64,000 bases of DNA, taken from NCBI RefSeq assembly GCF_000003195.3, contig NC_012870.2:37478377-37542376 (forward strand), in the 5' to 3' direction. Under the pieces are notes generated by a model. That model saw only the letters and a list, made by a program, of their open reading frames with translations. It did not search any database and was not told the origin of the DNA. Of the stretch, positions 42,301-52,457 are shown in pieces. Made by a program: the position numbers and the translations under genes. The DNA is from Sorghum bicolor (taxonomy: Eukaryota; Streptophyta; Magnoliopsida; Poales; Poaceae). Numbering within the stretch: the first letter of the stretch is position 1; every line of letters starts with the position of its first letter.

Positions 42301-43739
42301 TATCTATTGATGCATTACGTGTAGGAGTTGTGATGAAACTGTTGCTGCATTCTACTCTATCCTTGTCCAGATAACTCAACACACCCTGGTTGTAGAGTTA
42401 GGATCGAGTAGCAGCTTAGCCATGCTTTAATCGGTAGAAGTCGGGTGATATCCTGTCACCTGCGCGATATAGGGTTATGTCAGATCACGACGGTCTATAT
42501 GTGCTATCGTGGATGGAACCTGATTAAATTGACTTAAGCCGGGCGGAGTTTTGCAAGTTGTAGTAACTCCGTCTGTGGCAGCTAAGGACCGATCGTTGTA
42601 CGTCCTCTTGTCATGTTGAACGCATGCCTGACACTTAGTTGGCCAGATAACTCGTTCCGACCGTGAAGCCGAGTAGTATGACTCAGGCCGGAAGACCAGC
42701 AAGTATAAAGTGCGCACTACCGGAGGAAGTGCGGTGTGCGGGGGACCATTGGCGTAAGCCCAAAGGCAGGTGAGTTAAAATTCCTGACCTCCCTGGCAGA
42801 GTGGTAGCCCTGGGAGTGCGGCGCTGATCGGAGCCGTGATTCCTGAGTTGTACCAAAGGTGACCCGTTGGCTCTCCGGCAGGGGATGCTTGGGTGAGTGC
42901 TAGGAATAACCCTCCAGCTGGATAGGAATTCGATTCGAATCGTCGTCTCTCCCGGTTAGTGAGAACTCGACAGAGCAGCGGCAAACGTAGCATTCACTAA
43001 TGAACTTGGTTCATGAAAATGATGATAGCAAAAAGAACATATGATGAATTTGATATGGTTATTATTGTTTGTAATAATCAAGTGATGTGTTGTAGTATAG
43101 GTGCCAATCCAGTGGTAGGTTGATGATAATTAAAGATGATGCTCTCAAAATAACTTAGTTGTGAGTTAAGCTTTTGGCAAAAGGTGAGTCAACCAGCTCC
43201 ACTCAATTTTTAGCCTTGCATGATCCTTGGTGTCTTTTATGTTTTACTAGACGGGTAAGTCTAGCTGAGTACATTCTCGTACTCAGGGTTTATTCCCACC
43301 TGTTGCAGATGACATCTTCTATGACGGTTTCTGCAAGACCTGTCTCCATTCCGCTGGGGATGAGGACTAACCGTTGGGCACGGTTCTCTAACAACTTCGT
43401 ACATGTTGCTTTTGGAAGGGTGGTGTAGACTCTGGCAGTAACCCGACTTATGAACTGGACTTTAGAATGTGTGTGTAACTATTTTGCTTCCGCTATTTCG
43501 AACAAGTGTTGTAATAACTTAATACTCCGATGTGATGCCGCTTCGACGACAATGTATGACTATGTAACATTCGTTGTGTTTATGTTGAACTATTACGATC
43601 TTGGTTTGTTGCGAGTTGGTTAGAAGTCCTTCGTGATTTCAATTGACTACCGGGATTATATGGGCTCAAGTTTGGAAACTTGATTGCTGGTCGATCGTTT
43701 CTGCACTTGAACTCTTATAATTTGGTCAGTTCTGTGACA
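39328..43739 (+). repeat. SOLO-N: 4412-bp solo LTR
   Basis: It begins TGTAACACCCC and ends TTCTGTGACA, is flanked by CATAT (39323-39327 and 43740-43744), and its flanks join perfectly into ATH-I 3' sequence. No second LTR copy, PBS or pol is found inside, so it is a solo LTR left by recombination. The TGTAACACCC start and great length fit Del/Tekay-type LTRs, which is a weak assignment. A GC-rich island is at 40000-40760, then T-rich DNA to about 42000, then a GC-richer stretch to 43000. Orientation is assumed from the TGTAACACC start. Confidence 0.85.
42086..42310 (+). other. Exon-like ORF inside SOLO-N
   Basis: The frame has coding-like composition and is acidic (NPEGQEGSQEVEVQQAG, LEEPEEEVECP), then KPRSILSLPLF. 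It may be the leader exon of the family or captured host sequence. No start codon or splice pair is convincing, so it is not called a gene. Confidence 0.25.
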
Positions 43740-43744
43740 CATAT

Positions 43745-45160
43745 CATCTCAAAAAGAAAATAAAAATGTTAAAAATAGTAAGCCCCATGTGAGTATGCTC
43801 ATGGCATAAAACCCATAAGTACATTCACTGTGGTGGCATAAAAATAAAATAGATATATTCCTGTCCTATAAAAATAAAAATATAAAAAAAAATTTATGAT
43901 CCTACTAAAGAGAGTAACATTTATTGAGGAGGCTCAACATGATAAAGGCTAGATATTTATGCTAACACTTAACCAGTTCCACAAAGCTTTGTTGTCTATT
44001 TGAGCTCCACAAAATTCAAGGATCAAAGAAGACTAGCCGGCGGAGGACATAATAATCGCTGTCAGGGTACTACCGACATTCAAATACACCTCCGCCACCT
44101 GCTAGCTACATCAGAAGAAATTACGTCAAAATCCAGCTTGGGGGAGAGCACCCCCATTTATCCAGCTAAGTGTTCTACTCACGTTTATACTTTACTCAAA
44201 TAATAAAAAGATGCATAATCATACAAACCCAAATAAAGATTTTGTGTTCTTTGCTTAGTTTGCTAAATAAATAAATAAATAAAGTTTGCTATGAACCCTC
44301 ATGATAAGCTTTCACATGGAAATGATGAATGGTTGCTCTGCCATGACTAGTTCTCAAAATTGAAATCTCTCTCAAGTTTAGGCATAACTGTTATAATTTA
44401 AACCTGCTCTAAACCTTAACTTGTGGGAAGAGTACTTGATCTAAAGTCTAAGTTGTTAACGGATATGATATGGGAAGGTTGAGCTGCTGTTTAACTGTTC
44501 CTAGAGATGCTAGAATTCTAGAGAATTTTATCTTTTAAAATCTTTACAATGTTGCATGATGAGTTCCTATATGATGAGAGTTTAAAATCCTACCACAGCC
44601 ATATATACATGCTTATTAGACTATGAACCATACAATTACTTTTTTACTGCTTATGAGCATTGAGTGTGGTCAAGCTGTGTAGACCCTTAGGAGCTTGTCA
44701 TGCAGTTCAAATCAAGATTCACTTGCACGTTCACTCATACATGCTACTTCCACTCCAGAAGTACGCATCCACATACATTCACTCAATTCCATCTCCAGAT
44801 TCACCTAAAATTATTCTTCTCCTAATCCGAGAGAGAATAGCCAAAAAACATTCTCCTATTTCTGTTTTTCCCTATGAAATAAATGCTCGAGTTATCTAGG
44901 TTACTACCACTTGCTATATTATTTCAGGAGATGAGTGCTCTAGTAAAAAAAGAGAAGAAAAAGAGAGAGAGAAAGAATACGAAGAAATAAAAAGGGGCAA
45001 GTGCCCGGAACCTCGAAGAAAAGACAAAGTGAGACGAGAGGTAAAAATGGACAAGTGTCCGACAGTAGAATTAGGGGCACAAGATACCCACCTGAGAGAA
45101 AAGAAAAATAAAATATAGAGCATCTAATTCTCCTCAAAAAGCTTCAAAGTGCAAGAAAGG
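43745..45160 (+). other. ATH-I: 3' untranslated region
   Basis: It is collinear with about 5790-7200 of ATH-2 in reverse. It holds the short frame 44000-44203 (67 codons, shared with ATH-2), a PPT-like CTTGGGGGAG near 44140, and the paired inverted repeats at 44995-45006 and 45049-45060. ATH-H begins at 45161. Confidence 0.7.
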
Positions 45161-46369
45161 TGTTGACGGTTCTTAAGTATCAATTTTAATTATCAAATAA
45201 ACAAGAGAAAGGACCAATATACAAACAACACCTAGAATTAGGGTTTGATCTGACAAAATTCCAAGAGTTTTGTTGTTTATCTGTTTCTGCAGGGGGGTAT
45301 CAGGAAATAAGGAAGAAATGCCCACATGTCAGGATTACATAGAGATATTAACGCACCGCGCAATTTTCTACTATCTAGAAGACTCCAGAAGCCACGAGAA
45401 CGAAGCAGAGGCCGAAAGGGGCCAGGCCCAGGGCGCCCGCCCAGTTGGCCTGGTCGCCCGCCCTCTGTTGGATGCCAATCAGGACTCTTTTCGCACACGA
45501 CGTTCCACCGACCTAAAGGATCAAGGATAACCATCCAATCAATGTCGGTTTGATCCAATGGCTCACGTTCACTTGAGGGGACTATAAAACCAGACCCCCT
45601 GGCCCCTGGAGGAGACAAGTTTATCATAGAGTTGAGGGGAGCCCTCGAAGGAAAACCTCTTCTCTAAATAAAATATCTTTTTAGGCTTAGCAACCAATGT
45701 GAGTAGAAATAGATCTTCTAGTTTCTACTAGATTGAGAGAGATAGAGTGGAGGTATAGATCGGAGGAAGCTCGGCCTGTCGGTGTCTACTTTGAGCTTGT
45801 ACCTGCGGGATCAAGTTCTCCTAACCCGAGGCTTGCTCCTAGGATTCTTTAGTATTTTGACTTCTAAATTCTAGTATGTTCTTGTTTTATTGTTCTTTTG
45901 GTTTATGAGTTTACTTTAATCTCTTCGTGTAGAGTTTAGAGTAATCATCTCTAGCGTAGACATGGTGTTTAACCTAGGATACTCATAGATATTCCCAGAC
46001 TAGCTAGACCGTGTTAGTAGCGAGGAACGTGACATTTCTGAGTTACCTTTGCAGACCATATCTCGTTAGCAGGAAGGATAGGGTTTATAGGTGCGGGTTG
46101 AACATCCTTTGAGGTGTTTAGATTCCGTTAGCCTCCCCAATAGAACAGCAGAAGATTACGGTTGTAGTCTTCTCTATTTATCACTCACATCGAGAAACAT
46201 TCTTTGTTGGCTAAAGGGTTAGTAGTAATAGACCGGGTTAGTCAGATGCACTCTTTCTCCTTGTGGTAAAAAAATAAATACGATACTCTGGATAACCTCC
46301 CGGGTGAAGTGCTCACCGATATCCGTGCGCTTGCGGATCAATTCCTTATTGCGTTCCCAAATATCAACA
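45161..46369 (+). repeat. ATH-H: 5' LTR (1209 bp)
   Basis: It has TGTTGACGG and TATCAACA ends. TATA box GACTATAAAACC is at 45580-45591. GC motifs are at 45431 and 45452. It is closely related to the ATH-1 LTR. Confidence 0.92.
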
Positions 46370-46377
46370 AGCATTTC

Positions 46378-46395
46378 TGGCGCCGTTGCCGGGGA
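46378..46395 (+). other. ATH-H: primer-binding site (tRNA-Asp type)
   Basis: TGGCGCCGTTGCCGGGGA, eight bases after the LTR, is complementary to the 3' end of plant tRNA-Asp as I know it. This PBS is typical of Athila. Confidence 0.88.
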
Positions 46396-46503
46396 GAAAG
46401 ACGGTTTGCTAAGATAACCTTGAGTCTTACTACTAGCTTGTATCTATACTTTTATCTTTTCTTATCTTTTATATTCTGTATTTATTTTCTTTACTCTTAC
46501 CTT

Positions 46504-49500
46504 ATGGAAAACCAAGATTCTAAATCAATCTACCAATTTGCAACACCTTCGGAAACTGACCTTTTACCATGGGAGTCATCACAGCCTATCCAAACATCCC
46601 AGTATAGGTTAAGTTCTAGGTTGATTGCCATGATTCAAAACCTATCTTTTTCGGGAAAGGAAGACGAAAACCCTTACCTTCATATTAGAGATTTTGAGCA
46701 AACATGTGATTGTCTTTGCATTGAAGGCATTTCTGATAAAACTTTACGTTAGAAGCTTTTTCCTTTTTCCTTAAGGGGAGAAGCTAGACAATGGTACAGT
46801 CAGAAGGTAAGTCAACAACGAGGTGAATGGGGAGTTTTACGAGCCAACTTTTGTCTAGATTTCTATTCCCTCGACCGTATCGGCGACCTTAGACTCGAAG
46901 TCCTATCTTTTAAACAAAAAGATAATGAAACTTTGGGAAAATCCTGGAAACATTTTTCTGATCTTTTAGAATCTGGTCCAAACCTTAATCTTGAAGACCC
47001 TGTTCTTTTATTTCACTTTTTTCGAGGTCTTCAGAAAAATCACAAACAAATGCTACACACAATGTCTAGAGGTTCTTTCTTTCGCATCCCTACTGATGAA
47101 GCTAGAGTGATCCTAGATAGAATCCTAGAAGCTGAGATGGATAATACCCTTCATGATGAAACCTACGAAGCCAAAGTAGACACTCTACCAAATTCTTCAT
47201 CTACTTTAGCTATCCCGGGTTCTGAGCCACAAGAGGAAGAAATTCCACCACCGGATTTCATGCTGGATATAGAATCCGATCTTTTTGCCGATTTTGGAAA
47301 CATTTCAAACTACCATTCTATTGACAAACCCCAAAATGGCCAGTTTAGCATTTATTTGCCAAGTGAATATCAATTGAGAGAGCTTATCTCAGTCATCAGT
47401 AGCAAGTGGTTGGAGGAATTGGAGCTTTCCTCTGATGTGATCCGTTTGGATACACCCTCCATAACTATACGCTGTGCTTATAATTCTGATCGATTTAATG
47501 CTCTTTATAATCGTGTTGTGGGGATCAACATCATGTCTGAATCTTTTGCACTTAAACTATTTAAAAATCCTGTCTTAACCCCCACAACAAAGGTCATAAA
47601 GGAATCTTCGGGACGATTAATCCGAAGTCTTGGAATTATTAATGTCCTACCTCTTACGGTAGAAGGCTCCATGGTTCATTTGAACTTCTATATCTTTGAT
47701 ACATGGGACTTCGACCTATTGATAGGACAACCTTTTAGAAGACTCCTTTATGAGGGTCATACTAGAAAGCTACACATTTCTTTTGGAAAAGCCTTTAAAT
47801 TTCCAATAACAATTTCACACTCCTTAAATAATAAGGCCGAGTCCTATCTTTTGCCTGATCCTATGGAGGAGGTAAAGGTTGCATCTCTTGAGCTTTTAGA
47901 AGAATCAGACTTAGAAGACGAAACTCCTTTCTTCATAGAAGTAGAAGCCGAACCTTCGGAACCTGAACCCTTAGATGAGTTTGCAGAAACACCTAGACCC
48001 CCCATAGAGCTTAAAACTTTACCACCCGGTCTTATCTATGCTTTCCTAAACAATAATCCAGAATTTCCTGTGATCATTAGCAATAAACTCACTCAGGAGC
48101 AAACTCTGCGATTAATGACCATTCATGAGAAACATCACTTAGTTTTCGGCTACTCACTCCAATATCTTACAGGAATCAGTCCTATGATTTGTACCCATCG
48201 TATTCCAACAGATCCTTCTATTTCACCTTCTCGAGAGCCCCAACGTAGACTTAACAATGCTATGAGAGAGGTAGTTAAAAAGGAAGTTATAAAGTTGCTG
48301 CATGCAGGGATTATATATCCTGTGCCGCACAGTGAGTGGGTGAGCCCAGTTCAAGTTGTGCCTAAAAAGGGAGGCATGACTGTTATTATGAATGAAAAGA
48401 ACGAGCTAATTCCGCAACGCACCGTCACAGGATGGAGGATGTGCATAGACTATAGAAAACTAAACAAAGCCACGAGAAAGGATCATTTTCCTTTACCTTT
48501 CATATATGAGATGCTAGAACGGTTAGCAAACCATTCGTTCTTCTGTTTCTTAGATGGATATTCAGGGTATCACCAGATCCCGATCCACCCCGATGATCAA
48601 AGCAAAACCACTTTTACATGCCCATATGGAACTTATGCTTACCGTAGAATGTCTTTTGGGTTATGTAATGCACCAGCTTCTTTTCAAAGATGCATGATGT
48701 CTATATTTTCTGATATGAGTGAAGAGATTATGGAAGTTTTCATGGATGATTTCTCTGTTTATGGAAAAACTTTTGATGGTTGTCTTGAAAACTTAGACAA
48801 GGTTTTGCAAAGATGTGAAGAAAAGCACTTAGTCCTTAATTGGGAAAAATGTCATTTCATGGTTAGGGAAGGAATAGTGCTGGGACACCTAGTGTCTGAA
48901 AGAGGTATTGAGGTAGACAAAGCTAAAATTGAAGTAATTGAACAACTACCTCCACCTGTGAATATAAAAGGAATTCGAAGCTTTCTTGGCCATGCTGGTT
49001 TTTATTGTAGATTCATAAAAGATTTTTCATTCATTGCTAGACCACTTACTCTTTTGCTAGCCAAGGATGCTCCTTTCGAATTTGATGATGCATGTCTAAC
49101 ATCTTTTAATTTATTAAAGAAAGCACTCATCTCTACACCAATCATTCAACCCCCTGATTGGTCGTTGCCTTTTGAAATTATGTGTGATGCTAGTGATTAT
49201 GCTGTGGGGGCAGTATTGGGACAAACTAAAAATAAGAAGCATCATGCAATTGCTTATGCCAGTAAAACTTTGACAGGAGCTCAACTTAACTATGCAACCA
49301 CTGAAAAAGAGCTTCTGGCTGTTGTCTTTGCCATTGATAAATTTAGATCTTATTTAGTTGGAGCTAAAATAATTGTTTACACTGATCATGTTGCACTAAA
49401 ATATTTGCTCACTAAAAAAGATGCTAAACCTCGCCTGATTAGATGGATCTTATTACTCCAAGAATTTGACTTAGAAATAAAAGATAAAAAGGGAGTAGAA

Positions 49501-50277
49501 AATTCTGTTGCAGATCACTTGTCTAGAATATATTTTAAGAGTCCACAGGAAACCCCCATCAATGATTCACTCCGGGACGACATGCCCTACGGGATTAACA
49601 GGTCTGACCCCTGGTATGCAAATATTGTTAATTTTATGGTTTCAGGGTATGTACCGCCAGGAGCAAACAAGAAGAAGCTTATTCAAGAAAGTCGTTCACA
49701 TATATGGGATGAGCCATACCTCTTCCGAGTATGCTCTGATGGCTTACTCAGGAGATGTGTGACCACTGAGGAAGGATGGAAGATCATCGACAAATGTCAT
49801 TCATCACCATATGGAGGTCACTATGGAGCATTCCGTACACATTCAAAGATCTGGCAGTGTGGATTCTACTGGCCTACAATGTATGAAGACACGAAGCAAT
49901 ATATCAGAAGATGTGGGCCATGTCAAAGGCACGGAAACATAAATACAAGGGATGCAATGCCACTCACCAACAACCTTCAGATTGAGCTCTTTGATGTCTG
50001 GGGAATAGACTATATGGGTCCATTTCCTCCATCAAAGAAGTGTGAGTACATCTTGGTGGCAGTTGACTACGTCTCCAAGTGGGTAGAGGCATTACCTTTC
50101 AAGCATGCCGACAACATCAGTTCAAAGAGGATGTTTGAAGAAATTATATTTCCAAGATTTGGAGTCCCCCGAGTAGTGATAAGTGATGGAGGAGCACACT
50201 TCATCGACAAACGCTTCAAGCAATATCCAGCAAAACATGGAATCCGTCACAACGTCGCTACCCCCTATCATCCTTAG
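46504..50277 (+). pseudogene. gag-pol: ATH-H: gag-pro-pol polyprotein with one stop in gag
   Basis: From ATG 46504 the frame runs to 50277 with a single TAG at 46750-46752. Gag domain is at about residues 60-200. A protease-like block (IRCAYNS to [10 protein letters not shown]) is at about 320-425, where the catalytic Asp position reads Asn ([12 protein letters not shown]). RT is at about 570-800 with FMDDFSVYG near 746, a typical Athila motif. RNase H ([10 protein letters not shown]) is near 892. The integrase HHCC site is near 1100, with Asp in GIDYMGPF and Asp in ISDGGAHF. The frame ends at a TAG just before the Glu-containing GQAETSN motif. It would provide the enzymes that ATH-2 and ATH-I lack, though this copy is inactive. 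Confidence 0.9.
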
Positions 50278-50582
50278 ACAAGTGGCCAAGCAGAGACTTC
50301 CAACAAGCAAATCAAGAATATTCTTCAGAAGACAGTAATGAAATGGGAACGGCGTGGAAAGACAAGTTACCCGATGGACTCTAGGCATACCGGACAGCAT
50401 ACAAGACTCCAATTGGAATGTCTCCATACCAATTGGTGTACGGGAAGACTTGCCATCTACCTGTTGAACTAGAGTTCAAAGCACACTGGGCCATAAAGAG
50501 GTGGAATATCGACCTAGATGTTGCTGGAGATCATAGAAGAATGCAACTATCAGAATTGGAAGAATGGCGAGAGAAAGCATAT
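50278..50582 (+). pseudogene. ATH-H: integrase C-terminal part, frameshifted
   Basis: GQAETSNKQIK follows the TAG in phase, and after a frame change near 50340-50410 the frame from 50418 reads [19 protein letters not shown], the usual integrase core end. It stops where the TAT-E LTR begins. Confidence 0.8.
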
Positions 50583-51625
50583 TGTCGGTGTTTTTCCCCC
50601 GGGGGGTCACACCAACGAGTAAATTTGTATGTGTGCTCCCCTTTCCAGATGGTGATGCAAGAAGACACAGAGATTTATCCTGGTTCGGGCAAGTGAAGGC
50701 CCTACGTCCAGCGGGGGGAGAGAGTTTGTATTATCTTGCACCTAAGTGCTTGTACAGGGGCGAATACAAGCGTGGTATGAAGTGTGTAGCTCTACTACGT
50801 GTGTGTGTTCTTGTGTTGTGATGTCCCGTTCTTCTATTCCTGAGTCTCTCCTTTTATAGCTCCAAGGAGAGACACAGGGTACACGCGTAGATGTTAGAGT
50901 AGGGATCGATAGCCGCATGGAGCGCTGACCTACTCGAGGCTTCCGTACGGCATGGCCTCGAGCCGTCCCATCTTGATAGCCCGGTGATGATTACGCATGC
51001 TCCTATGTTCTGCCCTGCCAGCCGCCTTGTGCTAGTTCTGAGGTCGCATGCTTGTACGGTATGGTGGCGGATCCGGCGGGGTAGCTGTGGTGTAGTCAGT
51101 CGACGCCCAACTTGTCCCTAGGAAGGGACCCTGTTCGGTCGAGGGTCGGACGCCGTGTAATATGCTGGTATCTGGAGCGCTGACCTTGGGTGTCTCGAGG
51201 GGGTCCCGATTAGACGTTCCATCCTTGTTTCCTGCGTCCTGACACGCCCTGGGTCGTTCGGTGGGAAGGCTGCAAAAAGAACGATGGGACAGAAGCTTGC
51301 TCCCTATCACGCCTTCCGTGACCTGTGTGTTAGGTGGGGAAGCGTCAGGTGCATTTAATGCTCCGGCCCGCGTGCGCGCGTCGAGCGGCGGACAGTGTCC
51401 TTGCGCCCGACGCCTCTCGGTTCGCTCGAGCCCGCTTCCGTTTTCGACGGCAGTCGTCGCTCGACCCCTGACCGATTCGCTCGACGCTATTTCCGTCTTC
51501 GAGGCTGCGACCGTCGATGGCGGCGCATACGTAAGATTAGAGCGTCGAATTAAGGGTCTCGACCTTCGTACGGGCAATCTCATAATGCGTATCGCTGAGG
51601 GTACCCCTTACCGATACCCTCGACA
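50583..51625 (-). repeat. TAT-E: 3' LTR (1043 bp)
   Basis: It has TGTCGGTG and CCTCGACA ends on the plus strand. Minus-strand TATA box is GCTATAAAAG at 50851-50860. Confidence 0.93.
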
Positions 51626-52457
51626 GTAGCCCCCGAGCCCTCGGAGGAGTTTTTGACTCCTTCGAGGGCTATGTCGTCTAATTCGCAGAAACGCTTTCGA
51701 CACCAGTGGTGGAAGATTCCGATTGGCTCGTTTTTGCCCGGGGGTTTCGACGTACTCTCGATAGAGCGAGCGTCTTCCATCCCAAATTGAGTTCCTAGCG
51801 GGTAGTCCAAGTGAGAACCTGTGCCCCTTTCGAGGGGGTCAGCTGTAGCCCGGAGGCGTCCTCATAAAGCAGGGTCGACGTGGTCGGGGATACCAGTCTC
51901 ATTCGATAGAGACCGGCGGCTCGATGCCTCCCGTCGGGGGGATTCCTCTCGACTGTCTCGACCCTACCTTGAACATCGCCAGCGAGTCCTCAAGGCGGGC
52001 CTCGATCTTCGACCGCTCGCTGGGGATCCCTGACTCTGGCGCTCGAGATCGGCTGTCGAACCCTTTTGGCGGGCCAGCCATCGACCTCTCGAGACCTTTG
52101 TGGTTACGTCCCTTGGCTTACGAGGGAAGGAAACGACCGTGGCGGTTCGCCTTTCTGCCCGTTGGGCGCGCCTTTCTAGGCGGATGACGTTACGACACCG
52201 TATCGGCGAGGAATTCGGAGAGTCCGGCCTGTGAGGAGAGAGAGAGGACTGTCAGGCGGCGCATTTATGGGGGGAGTTACCTTGCTTCTCGGATCTATCC
52301 GTTGGCGGACAGCTGCCTATAAATACGTCGTCGCGTCACCGCCGTTCCTCTCCCTTCCGCCTTCTCGCTCTCGTTCCTTCGCTGCCTTTGCTTTCTCGCC
52401 ATCTCACGCGCACACGCCCCCTCGAGCTGTAGCGAACCCACCGTCCCTTTAGCCGAG
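51626..52457 (+). other. TAT-E: PPT and leader of the antisense gene
   Basis: GTAGCCCCCGAG (51626-51637) is the PPT read on the other strand. The rest is GC-rich and rich in TCGA motifs, without a supported ORF, and ends with the antisense-gene promoter. Confidence 0.65.
52318..52325 (+). promoter_or_regulatory. TATA box of the TAT-E antisense gene
   Basis: TATAAATA lies 140 bp before the ATG at 52458. Confidence 0.7.

Larger units (their letters stand above)
34571..45160 (+). mobile_element. ATH-I: non-autonomous Athila element (3' end beyond window), interrupted by SOLO-N and ATH-H
   Basis: It has a complete 5' LTR, PBS, gag-like remnants, a protease-like ORF and the 3' region, but no RT or integrase. 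Its internal order matches ATH-2 from the conserved ORF through the protease region to the 3' region. It continues after ATH-H, outside the window. Confidence 0.85.
45161..50582 (+). mobile_element. ATH-H: Athila element with nearly complete gag-pol (continues beyond window)
   Basis: 5' LTR, PBS and a long gag-pol frame are present; TAT-E inserts at 50583 near the end of integrase. The sequence before the LTR (AAAGG, 45156-45160) is the predicted target duplication. The 3' part should lie right of TAT-E. Confidence 0.9.

Noticed and set aside
42794..42935. tRNA-like A box (TGGCAGAGTGG) and B-box-like ATTCGATTCG
   Set aside because: The boxes are about 130 bp apart and no cloverleaf can be drawn.
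50578..50582. CATAT before TAT-E equals the CATAT duplication of the solo LTR
   Set aside because: Five AT-rich bases match by chance often; the two elements are unrelated and lie in different hosts.
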